Of a stretch of 64,000 nt of DNA, positions 17,401-25,964 are shown piece after piece (position 1 is the stretch's first letter; each line of letters begins with the position of its first letter). The position numbers were made by a program, and so were the translations under genes. The notes under the pieces are model-generated. The model made no database searches, was not told the DNA's origin, and saw only the letters and a list, made by a program, of their open reading frames with translations. This DNA comes from JANPPS01 sp965246925 (GTDB taxonomy: Bacteria > Pseudomonadota > Alphaproteobacteria > Acetobacterales > Acetobacteraceae). The DNA is taken from positions 3,472,001-3,536,000 of the forward strand of contig OZ251994.1 of assembly GCA_965246925.1 (NCBI GenBank). Reading direction: 5' to 3'.

Positions 17401-19782
17401 ATGGCCTTTCTTGCAACGGGACGCCGGCGGTGGGCTGTGTATGGCTTGGTCGGTTGCTTGTGGTTCACGACTTCAAGCCAGGCCGCGGTGATCGACCTCT
17501 CGCCACAGCTCGATGCGGTCAGTCCGTTTCAGGTTAGCCTGGGTGGCGTTACGGTGTCGTTCAGCGCGGCGCCCGATACGGGTGCGTTCGCCGTGGTGCC
17601 GACGCAGTTTGCGACCTTGGGTCCGGTCGTGCTGGTCAACGCCGATTTCGTGACCTCCACCCTCACGATCAGCCTCAGCCGCGCATTGCAGAATTTCAGT
17701 GCAAGCTTTGCGACTTTCGACTTGGGACCGCCCACGCCGCTCACGTTGACGGCCTTCAACAAGGGCGCATTGGTGGGCAGCCTGTCGGTGGTGGGCGCCG
17801 TGCCGGCCGGGTTCGTCTATCCGGAGGGAACGATCGGCTTCTCCGCCGCCCCGTTCGATCAGATCGTGCTGGCCGATGCGGCTACCAGTTCCTTTGCGAT
17901 CGGCAATGTCGCCGTGCCCGAGCCCGCGTCCCTGGCGGTGGCGGCGATGGGTCTGGCCGGGCTCATGGCGCGGCGGCGGCGGTCCGCGGTGGCCATAGCG
18001 GCCGCCGGCATGCTGCTGCTGGCTGGGGCGCGCCCGGCCGCGGCGCAGCTCACGTTTCGGTCCAAGGTGACGACGTCACAGGAGATGGTGGTGACCGCCA
18101 ATCCGCTGGCCACCCAGGCGGGCGCGGCGGTGCTGGCCGCGGGCGGTAACGCGATCGACGCTGCCGTGGCGGCCGAGGCGGTGCTGGGCCTTACGGAGCC
18201 GCAAGCGACCGGGATCGGCGGCGGCGGCTTCATGCTCTATTACGACGCGGCGACGAAGAAGGTCACGAGCTTCGATGCGCGGGAGGCGGCGCCGGCCGCG
18301 GCCAACGGGTTCTATTTCTACGATCAAGCCGGCAAGGCGCTGGATTTCTCGACCGCCGTGTTCAGCGGGCGCTCCGTGGGTGTGCCGGGCACGGTGAAGC
18401 TCTGGGACACGGTGCTGCGCAAATATGGCTCGAGGCCGCTCGCGGCCTTGCTGCAGCCGGCGATTCAGTTGGCGCGGAATGGGTTCTTGATCAGCCCCCG
18501 CATGGCGGCTTCGATCGATAGCTACAAGGCCATCCTGGCCCTCGATGCGAACGCCCGCGCCTACTTTCTGAATGCTGACGGCAGCGGCAAGCCTGCCGGG
18601 ACGCTGCTGCAAAATCCCGCCTATGCGCAGACGCTGTCCCGCATCGCGTTTGCCGGTCCGCGCGCGTTCTATGAGGGGCCGGTGGCGCAGGATATCGTGA
18701 GCACGATCCTGTCCGACGCGAGGCCGGGTGGGATCGGCGCCATGGCTGCCTCCGATTTGGCCGCCTACCAGGTGATCGAGCGGACGCCGGTTTGTGGCCC
18801 GTATCGTGCCTATGTGGTTTGTAGCATGGGGCCGCCTTCCTCCGGCGGGATCGCGGAGCTGCAGATGCTTGGCATTCTCAGTCACGTCGATCTCGCGTCG
18901 CTGGGGCCTAACGATGTCGAGACCGTGCATGCTTTCTTGCAGGCCAATCGCCTCGCTTTTGCCGACCGCAACCTGTATGTCGCCGACCCGGCCTATGTGA
19001 CGGTGCCGACGGCCGGCCTGATCGACCCGGCCTATCTGACGAGCCGGGCGGCGCTGCTGACGACCGGCCCTATTGCCGCGGGCTTGGCCACCGCCGGGCT
19101 GCCGCCGGCCGTTGGCGCGACCGGGAGCCCGGATGCGAGCCCGCCGCGGTTTGGCGGGACGAGCCACGTCTCGATCGTGGACCGGTTCGGCAACGTGGTC
19201 GCTCAGACGATCACGGTCGAGAGTCCGTTCGGCAACAACCGGTTGGTGGACGGATTTATCCTGAACAATGAGTTGACCGATTTTTCGTTCGACCCCGGTC
19301 CGCCCAGCGCTCCGATCGCCAACCGGGTGCAGGGCGGCAAGCGTCCGCGCAGTTCGATGTCTCCGACCATCGTGTTCACCCAGGCCGGGCAACCTGCTTT
19401 TGTCGCGGGCTCACCTGGTGGGTCGTCCATTATCGGCACGACGACGCAGGCGGTGGTGGCCATGGTCGATTTCGGCTTCGATCCGCAGCAGGCCGCGAAC
19501 CAGGCGCATTTCCAGAACAACAACACGGGGTCCACCACGCTGGAGTCGCTGTTCCCGGCCGGTATCGCGCCGGGGCAGCCAGGGGGCGCTCCGGCGGGGA
19601 CCACCGGGTTGATCGGCCCGTTCGATGTCCGCAGCCTCATTCCGGCCCTGACTGCGCTGGGCTGGAGCATTCCGGCATCGCCCTCCGTGCTGACCAGCGG
19701 GCTGAACCTGATCAAGGTGGTGCCTGGCGGGCTGGAGGGGGGAACGGACCCGCGCCGGGAGGGTGTTGCGGCGGGGCGATAG
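17401..19782 (+). CDS. PEP-CTERM protein fused in frame to gamma-glutamyltransferase
   Basis: 793 aa with strong ribosome binding site GGAGGAGAGAG. Residues 1-28 are a signal peptide. Residues 29-172 form a beta-rich domain typical of PEP-CTERM surface proteins. Residues 173-194 are a complete sorting signal (VPEP, helix, RRRR). The frame continues without a stop into residues 196-215, a second signal-like segment ending AAAQ. A full gamma-glutamyltransferase follows: TGIGGGGFMLYYD, PPSSGG, the nucleophile Thr region GGTSHVSIVD, and SPGGSSIIGTT. The ATG at codon 189 (17965) would start a normal secreted GGT of 605 aa (MARRRRSAVAIAAAG). Glutathione or gamma-glutamyl peptide hydrolysis in the periplasm is the likely activity. 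Confidence 0.85.
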   Translation: MAFLATGRRRWAVYGLVGCLWFTTSSQAAVIDLSPQLDAVSPFQVSLGGVTVSFSAAPDTGAFAVVPTQFATLGPVVLVNADFVTSTLTISLSRALQNFSASFATFDLGPPTPLTLTAFNKGALVGSLSVVGAVPAGFVYPEGTIGFSAAPFDQIVLADAATSSFAIGNVAVPEPASLAVAAMGLAGLMARRRRSAVAIAAAGMLLLAGARPAAAQLTFRSKVTTSQEMVVTANPLATQAGAAVLAAGGNAIDAAVAAEAVLGLTEPQATGIGGGGFMLYYDAATKKVTSFDAREAAPAAANGFYFYDQAGKALDFSTAVFSGRSVGVPGTVKLWDTVLRKYGSRPLAALLQPAIQLARNGFLISPRMAASIDSYKAILALDANARAYFLNADGSGKPAGTLLQNPAYAQTLSRIAFAGPRAFYEGPVAQDIVSTILSDARPGGIGAMAASDLAAYQVIERTPVCGPYRAYVVCSMGPPSSGGIAELQMLGILSHVDLASLGPNDVETVHAFLQANRLAFADRNLYVADPAYVTVPTAGLIDPAYLTSRAALLTTGPIAAGLATAGLPPAVGATGSPDASPPRFGGTSHVSIVDRFGNVVAQTITVESPFGNNRLVDGFILNNELTDFSFDPGPPSAPIANRVQGGKRPRSSMSPTIVFTQAGQPAFVAGSPGGSSIIGTTTQAVVAMVDFGFDPQQAANQAHFQNNNTGSTTLESLFPAGIAPGQPGGAPAGTTGLIGPFDVRSLIPALTALGWSIPASPSVLTSGLNLIKVVPGGLEGGTDPRREGVAAGR

Positions 19783-19894
19783 GCTAACGGTCAGGGCTAC
19801 GCCGGATCATAAAGGATGCGTAGCGGAACGATACGGCACAGCATAGTTCCCGGATTAGGAAGGGAACGGCTTTTTGTGAGTAGCTGTTCCGCTG

Positions 19895-19929
19895 TTTCCC
19901 TCACCCCGACCCTCTCCCGGAGGGAGAGG
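19895..19929. repeat. Dispersed CCCTCACCCC...GGGAGAGG element at ABC gene 3' end
   Basis: Copy of the dispersed element (CCTCACCCCGACCCTCTCCC and complementary GGGAGAGG). It overlaps the 3' end of the ABC transporter gene: the last codons (SSSPSGRGSG) and the TGA stop at 19901 come from the repeat. Confidence 0.75.
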
Positions 19930-21691
19930 AGGAAGCGAAGCTGTCGGTTACGTACCGTGGCGTCAGGTCGGACAGGGCGATCTTCTGTTCGTGCAGGGAC
20001 GCCACCGGCTCGCGATGGGTGATGGAGATCACGGTCGTGGCGGGTAGGCGGGCTTGTAGCGTACGGTAGATTTCTAACTCGCCTGCTGGGTCGAGGGCGC
20101 TGGTGGCTTCGTCGAGGAAGAGCCAGTCGGGGCGCAGTAACAGGGCGCGGGCGAGGGATAGGCGTTGTTGTTCGCCGCCGGAGAGTCGTTGGGACCAGGG
20201 TTCCTCTTGGTCTCGGCGGGGCAGCAGGGCGGACAGGCCGGCGTCGGTCAGGGCTTGGGTGACGTCGGCGTCCGAGTAGCTGTTGGACGGCGCCGGGTAG
20301 GTGATGGCGTCGCGGAGGGTGCCGATGGGGAAGTAGGGGCGTTGCGGCAGGAACAAGGCGCGGCCGGGCGGGCGGGTGACTTGGCCAGAGCCGAAGGGCC
20401 AAATGCCGGCCATGGCGCGGAACAGGGTGGATTTGCCGGAGCCGGAGCGTCCGGTGATAATTGTGGGGGTGCCGGGCTCGAAGCGCTGGTTCACGTGCTC
20501 GAGCAACGGCTGGCCGCCGGGTAGGCGGAGGGTGAGGTCGTGCAGGACCAGCGCGCCGTCCGCGGCGGTCGCCTGGATGGGGCCGGCGGCGGCGGCGGCC
20601 TGGGCGGCGGCGACGGCCTGCTGAAAGCCGGTGAGGCGGACGATTTGGGCCCGCCATTCCGCCAGTTGTCCGTAGGAGTCCACGAACCAGGACAGCGCCT
20701 CGTTCACGCTGCTGAATGCGCCGGCGGTCTTCATCATGCCGCCCAAGGGGATTGCGCCGGAGAAGTAGCGCGGCGCGGAGATCACCAGGGGGAAGATGCC
20801 GGCGAACTGGCCGAAGCCCAGGGTGAACGCCTCGAGCTTCAGCTCCCGCATCGCGACGCGGAGCCAGTTGGCGACGATGAAGCCGAAGCGGTGGGACGCG
20901 GCCGCCCGCTCCGCCGTTTCACCGCCGGATAGGGCCACGGCCTCGGTATTGTCGCGCAAGCGCACCAGGCCGTAGCGGAAATCGGCCTCGGCCCGCTGCT
21001 GCAGGAATTTGAGCCCGACGAGCTTGCGGCCGATCAGGTGGGTGAGCGCGGTGCCGGCGCCGGCGTAGATCAGCGCCAGCCAGAGCATGTAGCCGGGGAT
21101 GGCCACGCCCAGTATTTCGATGCTGCCGGACAGTTGCCACAGGATACCGGCGAAGCTCACCAGGCTCACGACCTTGGAGAGGAAGGTGATGCTCAGCAAC
21201 AGCGCGTTTTCGACATAGTCGCGGACGTCCTCGGCGATGCGCTGGTCCGGGTTGTCCACGCCCTCGGGCGCACCGGCGCGGTCAGGGGTGAGGCCGATGG
21301 TGTAGTAGGCGCGACCGGTGAGCCAGGCGCCGGTGAACTGCGCGGTCATCCAGCGGCGCCAGCGCACCTGCAGGACCTTGCGTAGATAGACGCGCAGGCA
21401 GGCGATCGGGATATAGAGCGCCATGATGGCGACGAAGCCCGGCATGACGCCGCCGCCTTCGGCCGGGCCCCAGGTCATCAGTAGGCCGAGAAACGCGTCG
21501 AAATCCTTGTTCTGCAAAGAATTGAAGAATTCGCCATTCCAACTGTTCAACAGGACGTTGAGGCCGACGCCACCGAGGTTCAGCGCCAGCACTACGAACA
21601 GCAACAGCCGCGCGGTCCACCGCTCCTCCGAGTTGAAATAGGGTAAGCCCAGCCGCCATGCGTCCCGCAGCAGCGCGCCCGTGCGCCGCAT
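19901..21691 (-). CDS. SbmA/BacA-like ABC transporter, fused permease and ATPase
   Basis: 596 aa from the ATG at 21691 (MRRTGALLRDAWRLGLPYF). The N-terminal half has about six membrane helices with the SbmA/BacA-type text YFNSEERWTARLLL and NSWNGEFFNSLQNKD. The C-terminal half is an ATPase: Walker A TGRSGSGKST, signature LSGGEQQRLSLARALL, Walker B WLFLDEATSALD, and H-loop SITHRE. This architecture matches the YddA/BacA-related family (peptide, B12 or very-long-chain fatty acid transport in different members); the substrate here is unknown. The start overlaps the upstream DUF3253 stop by 1 bp (TGATG). The C-terminal tail derives from a dispersed repeat. Confidence 0.9.
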   Translation of the reverse strand: MRRTGALLRDAWRLGLPYFNSEERWTARLLLFVVLALNLGGVGLNVLLNSWNGEFFNSLQNKDFDAFLGLLMTWGPAEGGGVMPGFVAIMALYIPIACLRVYLRKVLQVRWRRWMTAQFTGAWLTGRAYYTIGLTPDRAGAPEGVDNPDQRIAEDVRDYVENALLLSITFLSKVVSLVSFAGILWQLSGSIEILGVAIPGYMLWLALIYAGAGTALTHLIGRKLVGLKFLQQRAEADFRYGLVRLRDNTEAVALSGGETAERAAASHRFGFIVANWLRVAMRELKLEAFTLGFGQFAGIFPLVISAPRYFSGAIPLGGMMKTAGAFSSVNEALSWFVDSYGQLAEWRAQIVRLTGFQQAVAAAQAAAAAGPIQATAADGALVLHDLTLRLPGGQPLLEHVNQRFEPGTPTIITGRSGSGKSTLFRAMAGIWPFGSGQVTRPPGRALFLPQRPYFPIGTLRDAITYPAPSNSYSDADVTQALTDAGLSALLPRRDQEEPWSQRLSGGEQQRLSLARALLLRPDWLFLDEATSALDPAGELEIYRTLQARLPATTVISITHREPVASLHEQKIALSDLTPRYVTDSFASSSPSGRGSG

Positions 21692-21960
21692 CAGCCGGCG
21701 ACCCTGAGGCGGATGACGCCCTTGACCGTCAGCGGGTCCACGGCCTTGCCCTTGCGCAGGATCTCGATCCGCCCGGCCTGTGCCAGGCGCACCGCCGCGC
21801 GGCGCACGGCGGGCAGCAGGGCCTGCCACTCCGGTTTCAAGGCGCGCGCCACCTCACTCGGGCAGATGGACTTTCCGGGGCCGCGTTCCTGGGTCAGCGC
21901 CAGGATCGAAGCCTCGATCGCCGGGGCTTCGATGGGGCCGGAGAGATCCTCTGATTCCAT
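21691..21960 (-). CDS. DUF3253 family protein
   Basis: 89 aa from the ATG at 21960 (MESEDLSGPIEAPAIEASIL). Its winged-helix-like pattern (GKSICPSEVARALKPEWQAL, then LLPAVRRAAVRLAQAG and IEILRKGKAVDP) matches DUF3253, small proteins probably binding nucleic acid. It is coupled to the ABC transporter by a 1-bp stop/start overlap. The longer frame upstream overlaps the previous gene and is rejected. Role unknown. Confidence 0.8.
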   Translation of the reverse strand: MESEDLSGPIEAPAIEASILALTQERGPGKSICPSEVARALKPEWQALLPAVRRAAVRLAQAGRIEILRKGKAVDPLTVKGVIRLRVAG

Positions 21961-21997
21961 GGGGCAGAGGTGGCGCAGGATTGGCCGGGCTGCAAGG

Positions 21998-22837
21998 CTA
22001 GGCGGCGACCACGCGCTGCGTCTGTTCGCCCAGCCCGGCGATGCCGAGGCGCATGGTTTCACCGCCGCGGAGGAAGACCGGGGTGGGCTTCTTGCCCATG
22101 CCGACGCCGGGTGGGGTGCCGGTGGCGATGATGTCGCCGGCGTGGAGCGTCATGAAATGACTGGCGTAGCTGACCAGCTTGGCCACGTTGAAGATCATGG
22201 TCTTGGTATTGCCGTCCTGCATGCGGACGCCGTCCACGTCGGTCCACATGGCCAGGTTCTGCGGATCCGTCACCTCGTCCGTGGTCACGAGCCAGGGGCC
22301 GGTGGGGCCGAAGGTGTCGCAGCCCTTGCCCTTGTCCCAGGTGCCGCCGCGCTCGAGTTGGTACTCACGCTCGCTCACGTCGTTCACGATGCAGTAGCCG
22401 GCGACGTGGGCCATGGCGTCGTGCTCGGGCACGTAGCTGGCGGCGGTGCCGATGACGATGCCGAGTTCGACTTCCCAGTCGCCTTTCTTCGAGCCGCGGG
22501 GGAGGCGCACCGGGTCATCCGGGCCTTGCATGGAGCCGATGGCTTTCAGGAACATGATGGGCTCCTTAGGGATCGGCATGCCGGCTTCTTCGGCGTGGTC
22601 GGCGTAGTTGAGGCCGATGCAGACGAAGTTCATGGGACGGGGGATGCAGGCGCCGATGCGGCCCTGGATGGCTGGGAGATCTGCGGCGTGGAGCGCGCGC
22701 AGGCGGTCCAGCCCGGCAGGGGAGAGTGCGGCGGCGTCGAAGTCGCGGATGGTGCCGGACAGGTCGCGGTAGGTGCCGTCCTGGGCCAGGATGGCCGGCT
22801 TTTCGTGGCCGGGTTCGCCGATGCGGGCTAGTTTCAT
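21998..22837 (-). CDS. Fumarylacetoacetate hydrolase family protein (diketo sugar-acid hydrolase?)
   Basis: 279 aa. The FAH fold is shown by CIGLNYADHAEEAGMPIPKE, the metal ligands in GDWEVELGIVIG and GYCIVNDVSEREYQ, and the C-terminal GDIIATGTPPGVGMG. The operon partners (IlvD/Edd dehydratase, BDH2-like SDR) are those of the non-phosphorylative L-fuconate/L-rhamnonate type pathway. In that pathway an FAH enzyme cleaves the 2,4-diketo-3-deoxy acid to pyruvate plus lactate or glycolate. That assignment is inference from context; ureidoglycolate lyase or acylpyruvase activity are alternatives. Confidence 0.88.
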   Translation of the reverse strand: MKLARIGEPGHEKPAILAQDGTYRDLSGTIRDFDAAALSPAGLDRLRALHAADLPAIQGRIGACIPRPMNFVCIGLNYADHAEEAGMPIPKEPIMFLKAIGSMQGPDDPVRLPRGSKKGDWEVELGIVIGTAASYVPEHDAMAHVAGYCIVNDVSEREYQLERGGTWDKGKGCDTFGPTGPWLVTTDEVTDPQNLAMWTDVDGVRMQDGNTKTMIFNVAKLVSYASHFMTLHAGDIIATGTPPGVGMGKKPTPVFLRGGETMRLGIAGLGEQTQRVVAA

Positions 22838-22892
22838 TCAGATTGTCCTTATGCTGGTGGTGGAATGCGAAGGGCGTTCCACCCTACGACAG

Positions 22893-23639
22893 TTACAGGG
22901 TCCAGCCGCCGTCGATGATCATGGCTTGGCCGGTGACGAATTTCGCTTCGTCGGAGGCGAGATAGACCACCAGGGGCGCGATCTCCTCCGGTGTTGCGAG
23001 GCGGCCCATGGCTTGGCGGGCGATGAAGGCGGCACGCGCGGCTTCGACCGAGCCGGCGGCGGCGGCGTTGGCGGCGATGCGGTCATCGAGGCTGGGGGTC
23101 TGCACCGTGCCGGGGCAGAGCGCGTTGCAGCGGATACCCTTGGTCACGTAGTCGGCGGCGACGGATTTGGTGAGGCCGATGACCGCGGCCTTGGTCGTGC
23201 CGTACACGAAGCGGTTCGGCGCCCCTTTGATGCTGCTGGCGGCGCTGGCCATGTTGATGATGGAGCCGCCGCCCGCCGTCAGCATGCCGGGCAGGACGGC
23301 GCGGATCATGTTGAACTGGCTGCGCACGTTCAGGGCGAAGGCGAAGTCCCATTCGGCATCCGTGCAGTCCAGCACGGTGCCCTGGTGCACGAACCCTGCG
23401 CAGTTGAAAAGGATGTGGATGGGGCCGGCCGCTTCGACTACCCGGGCGATCGCGGCGGCGTCGGTCACGTCGAGCGGGCAGGGGGCGATGTTGGGGTCAT
23501 TCAGCTCGGCGAGTTTGGCTTCGTTGATGTCGGTGGCGATTACGGTAGCGCCCTCGGCGGCCATGGCCAGCGCGGTGGCGCGTCCGATGCCTTGCGCGGC
23601 GGCGGTGATGAAGGCGGTCTTACCGGTGAGCCTGGCCAT
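22893..23639 (-). CDS. SDR family dehydrogenase, BDH2/keto-deoxy-fuconate dehydrogenase type
   Basis: 248 aa. The cofactor motif is TAAAQGIGRATALA. The Asp in ATDINEAKL predicts NAD rather than NADP. NCAGFVHQGTVLDC is nearly the BDH2/DHRS6 signature. The catalytic Ser is in NMASAASSIKGAPN, and Tyr/Lys in VYGTTKAAVIGLTKS. Bacterial relatives oxidise 2-keto-3-deoxy-L-fuconate or -rhamnonate to the diketo acid. The position between a dehydratase gene and an FAH hydrolase gene supports that step. The exact sugar is not determined. Confidence 0.9.
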   Translation of the reverse strand: MARLTGKTAFITAAAQGIGRATALAMAAEGATVIATDINEAKLAELNDPNIAPCPLDVTDAAAIARVVEAAGPIHILFNCAGFVHQGTVLDCTDAEWDFAFALNVRSQFNMIRAVLPGMLTAGGGSIINMASAASSIKGAPNRFVYGTTKAAVIGLTKSVAADYVTKGIRCNALCPGTVQTPSLDDRIAANAAAAGSVEAARAAFIARQAMGRLATPEEIAPLVVYLASDEAKFVTGQAMIIDGGWTL

Positions 23640-23648
23640 GGTTAGCTT

Positions 23649-25439
23649 TCAGTGTGAGTTCCGGGATTCGCCCCGGGTTTCGACGATGTTGAGGTATAAT
23701 GTCGCGGGCTCGAGACAGGCGCCGGTGCCGTGCTGGCCGACCATGCTGCGGGAGATTTCTTCCCAGGGGGTCATATTGGGCAATACCGGTGCGGTCCAGG
23801 CCGCCCGGCGCTGGGCCAGCTCGGCCTCGGGGATCAGCACGTCGACCTTGCGGGTGTTGAGGTCGATGCGGACGCGGTCCCCGGTTTGCAGCAAAGCGAG
23901 GCCGCCGCCGACCACGGCCTCAGGCGAGACGTTCAGGATGCTGGGGGAGCCGGAGGTGCCGGATTGGCGGCCGTCGCCCATGGTGGGGAGTGCGTTTACG
24001 CCTTTTTTGAGCAGGGATGCCGGGGGCTGCATGTTCACGACTTCGGCGCCACCGGGGTAGCCGACGGGGCCGCAGTTGCGGACGACGAGGATGGAGTGTT
24101 CGTCGGCGCCGAGGTCCGGGTCTTCGATGCGGTCGTGGTAGTCTTCCGGGCCTTCGAAGACGATGGCCTTACCCTCGAAGACGTTGGGGGTGGCCGGGTC
24201 GCTGAGGAAGCGGGTGCGGAACTCGGGGTCGATCACGCTCATTTTCATGACGGCGCTGTCGAACATGTTGCCGGATAGGACGACGAAGCCGGCGCTTTCC
24301 TTGAGCGGTGTGGCGTAGGCGCGGATGACTTCGCGGTCCGTCTCTGGCGCCTTGGCCTGGAGATTTTCGGCCAGGGTCTTGCCGGTGACGGTCATGGCGG
24401 TGCCGTCGAGCTTGCCAGCGCCCATGAGTTCGCGCAGCACGGCGGGCACGCCGCCGGCGCGGAAGAAGCCCTCACCGAGGAAGCGGCCGGCGGGTTGCAC
24501 GTCCGTCAGCAGCGGGATGCCCTCGCCCATGCGCTGCCAATCGTCGAGGGTGTGTTCGACGCCCATGTGCCGGGCGATGGCGATCATGGAGATCGGGCAG
24601 TTGGAGCTGGCCCCCAGCGCGGCGGCTGCCACGACGGCGTTGTCGAATGCGGCCTTCGTCATGATGTCGGACGGGCGGAGGTTTTCACGCACCATTTCCA
24701 CGATGCGGGCGCCGGTGTGGTAGGCCATCCAGCCGCGCTCCTTATGCGGACCGGGAATGGCGGCGCAGCCGGGCAGCGACATGCCGAGCGCTTCGGCGAG
24801 CGAGTTCATGCTGAGCGCGGTGCCCATGGTGTTGCAGTGCCCGGCGGAGCTGGCGGACGCGGCGACCATATCGATGAACTCGGCGTAGTCGATCTTGTCT
24901 TCTGCTAGTAGCTTGCGGGCTTCCCAGACGATGGTGCCGGAGCCGGCGAGGCGTCCGCCATACCAGCCGTCCAGCATTGGGCCGCCCGAGAGAAGTATGG
25001 CTGGAATATTGACGGTGGCTGCACCCATCAGGACGGCGGGGACTGTCTTGTCGCAGCCTCCGGTCAACACGACGCCGTCGAGCGGATAGCCGTGCAGGAC
25101 TTCGACGAGGCTGAGATAGGCGAGGTTCCGGTCGAGCGCTGCGGTGGGGCGCTTGCCGGTTTCCTGGATGGGGTGGATGGGGAATTCGAGCGGGACGCCG
25201 CCGGAATCGCGGATGCCGTCCCGAACGCGGTCGGCGAGTTGCACGAGGTGGCGGTTGCAGGGGCTGAGGTCGCTACCGGTCTGGGCGATGCCGATGATGG
25301 GGCGTCCAGATTGCAGTTCTCCGCGGGTGAGGCCGAAATTCATGTAGCGCTCGAGGTAGAGCGCGGTCATGCCGGGCTGGGTGGGGTCATCGAACCAGCG
25401 CCGGCTGCGGAGCGGTCGGGCTTGGGTGGCGTCAGGCAT
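23649..25439 (-). CDS. IlvD/Edd family sugar-acid dehydratase
   Basis: 596 aa from the ATG at 25439 (MPDATQARPLRSRRWFDD), with AAGGA 8 bp upstream; the longer frame is a proline-rich artefact. Fe-S ligand cysteines are visible in SPCNRH, LTGGCDKTVPA and SAGHCNTMGTA. Further family motifs are ALGASSNCPI, RNCGPVGYPGGAEV and MGDGRQSGTSGSPS. It belongs with sugar-acid dehydratases (arabinonate, xylonate, fuconate) rather than with IlvD itself. It leads a five-gene minus-strand run with SDR, FAH, DUF3253 and ABC genes. The 5' flank (25450-25500) has short direct repeats of TTTCCGGGGTGGTG. Confidence 0.93.
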   Translation of the reverse strand: MPDATQARPLRSRRWFDDPTQPGMTALYLERYMNFGLTRGELQSGRPIIGIAQTGSDLSPCNRHLVQLADRVRDGIRDSGGVPLEFPIHPIQETGKRPTAALDRNLAYLSLVEVLHGYPLDGVVLTGGCDKTVPAVLMGAATVNIPAILLSGGPMLDGWYGGRLAGSGTIVWEARKLLAEDKIDYAEFIDMVAASASSAGHCNTMGTALSMNSLAEALGMSLPGCAAIPGPHKERGWMAYHTGARIVEMVRENLRPSDIMTKAAFDNAVVAAAALGASSNCPISMIAIARHMGVEHTLDDWQRMGEGIPLLTDVQPAGRFLGEGFFRAGGVPAVLRELMGAGKLDGTAMTVTGKTLAENLQAKAPETDREVIRAYATPLKESAGFVVLSGNMFDSAVMKMSVIDPEFRTRFLSDPATPNVFEGKAIVFEGPEDYHDRIEDPDLGADEHSILVVRNCGPVGYPGGAEVVNMQPPASLLKKGVNALPTMGDGRQSGTSGSPSILNVSPEAVVGGGLALLQTGDRVRIDLNTRKVDVLIPEAELAQRRAAWTAPVLPNMTPWEEISRSMVGQHGTGACLEPATLYLNIVETRGESRNSH

Positions 25440-25691
25440 GGGCGTTCCTTGGGCGTTTCCGGGGTGGTGTTTACGGGGTGGTGTTTCCGGGGTGGCGTTG
25501 CTGGTGAGGGTGTGCGGAGGGGCGGGGGGTGTCAATGTGGGGCCTGCCCTATGCACGCCCTTATTCTCGTTATGTCACCGCTACTTGCGCTAGAAACATG
25601 CTACCCGTGCCGAGGATACCCTCGTTCGATGATAGACGCTGCGGATGGCGGAGCCGAAATTACCAATGTGGTTGCGAGGGAGACGTTGTAG

Positions 25692-25710
25692 GTATATATA
25701 ATGTAGATAC
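25692..25710. promoter_or_regulatory. Promoter -10 and imperfect palindrome before mazEF
   Basis: GTATATATAATGTAGATAC is an imperfect inverted repeat (arms match at 6 of 7 positions) that contains a TATAAT at 25697-25702. A weak TTGCGA lies 19 bp upstream, and AAGGAGAC follows before the ATG at 25725. This fits autoregulation by the MazE/MazF complex. No binding data. Confidence 0.45.
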
Positions 25711-25724
25711 TCAAGGAGACAATC

Positions 25725-25964
25725 ATGCGTGTCAACGTTAGAAGTTGGGGCAACAGCGCCGCGGTCCGGATACCGGCATCGATCATGGCGGCGGCTGGGA
25801 TAGCCGTCGATCAAAACGTTGAGATGATCGAGCACGAGGGCAGTATCGTCATCACGCCCGCACGCGACGAACTAGACCTTGACGCATTAATCGCGGGCAT
25901 AACAGATGAAAACCGCCACGGAGAACTGCTTTCTGGCCCGGCGGTCGGCCGGGAAGTTTGGTAG
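25725..25964 (+). CDS. mazE: MazE-type antitoxin (AbrB/SpoVT fold)
   Basis: 79 aa. The N-terminal swapped-hairpin motif VNVRSWGNSAAVRIPASIM and VEMIEHEGSIVITPA are standard MazE. The acidic C-terminus (ELDLDALIAGITDENRH) is the part that wraps the toxin. AAGGAGAC gives a good ribosome binding site. The stop overlaps the toxin start by 7 bp. Not adjacent to any mobile element, though the region is A/T richer than its surroundings. Confidence 0.92.
   Translation: MRVNVRSWGNSAAVRIPASIMAAAGIAVDQNVEMIEHEGSIVITPARDELDLDALIAGITDENRHGELLSGPAVGREVW

Noticed and set aside
17166..17468. 100-aa minus-strand frame before the PEP-CTERM/GGT gene
   Set aside because: Overlaps the well-supported start and ribosome site of the plus-strand gene and has no coding character. 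The 247-bp gap holds only a CCCCGGG...CCGGGG hairpin and fragments of dispersed repeats.
18076..19392. 438-aa minus-strand frame inside the GGT region
   Set aside because: Antisense shadow of the gamma-glutamyltransferase, no ribosome site or family pattern.
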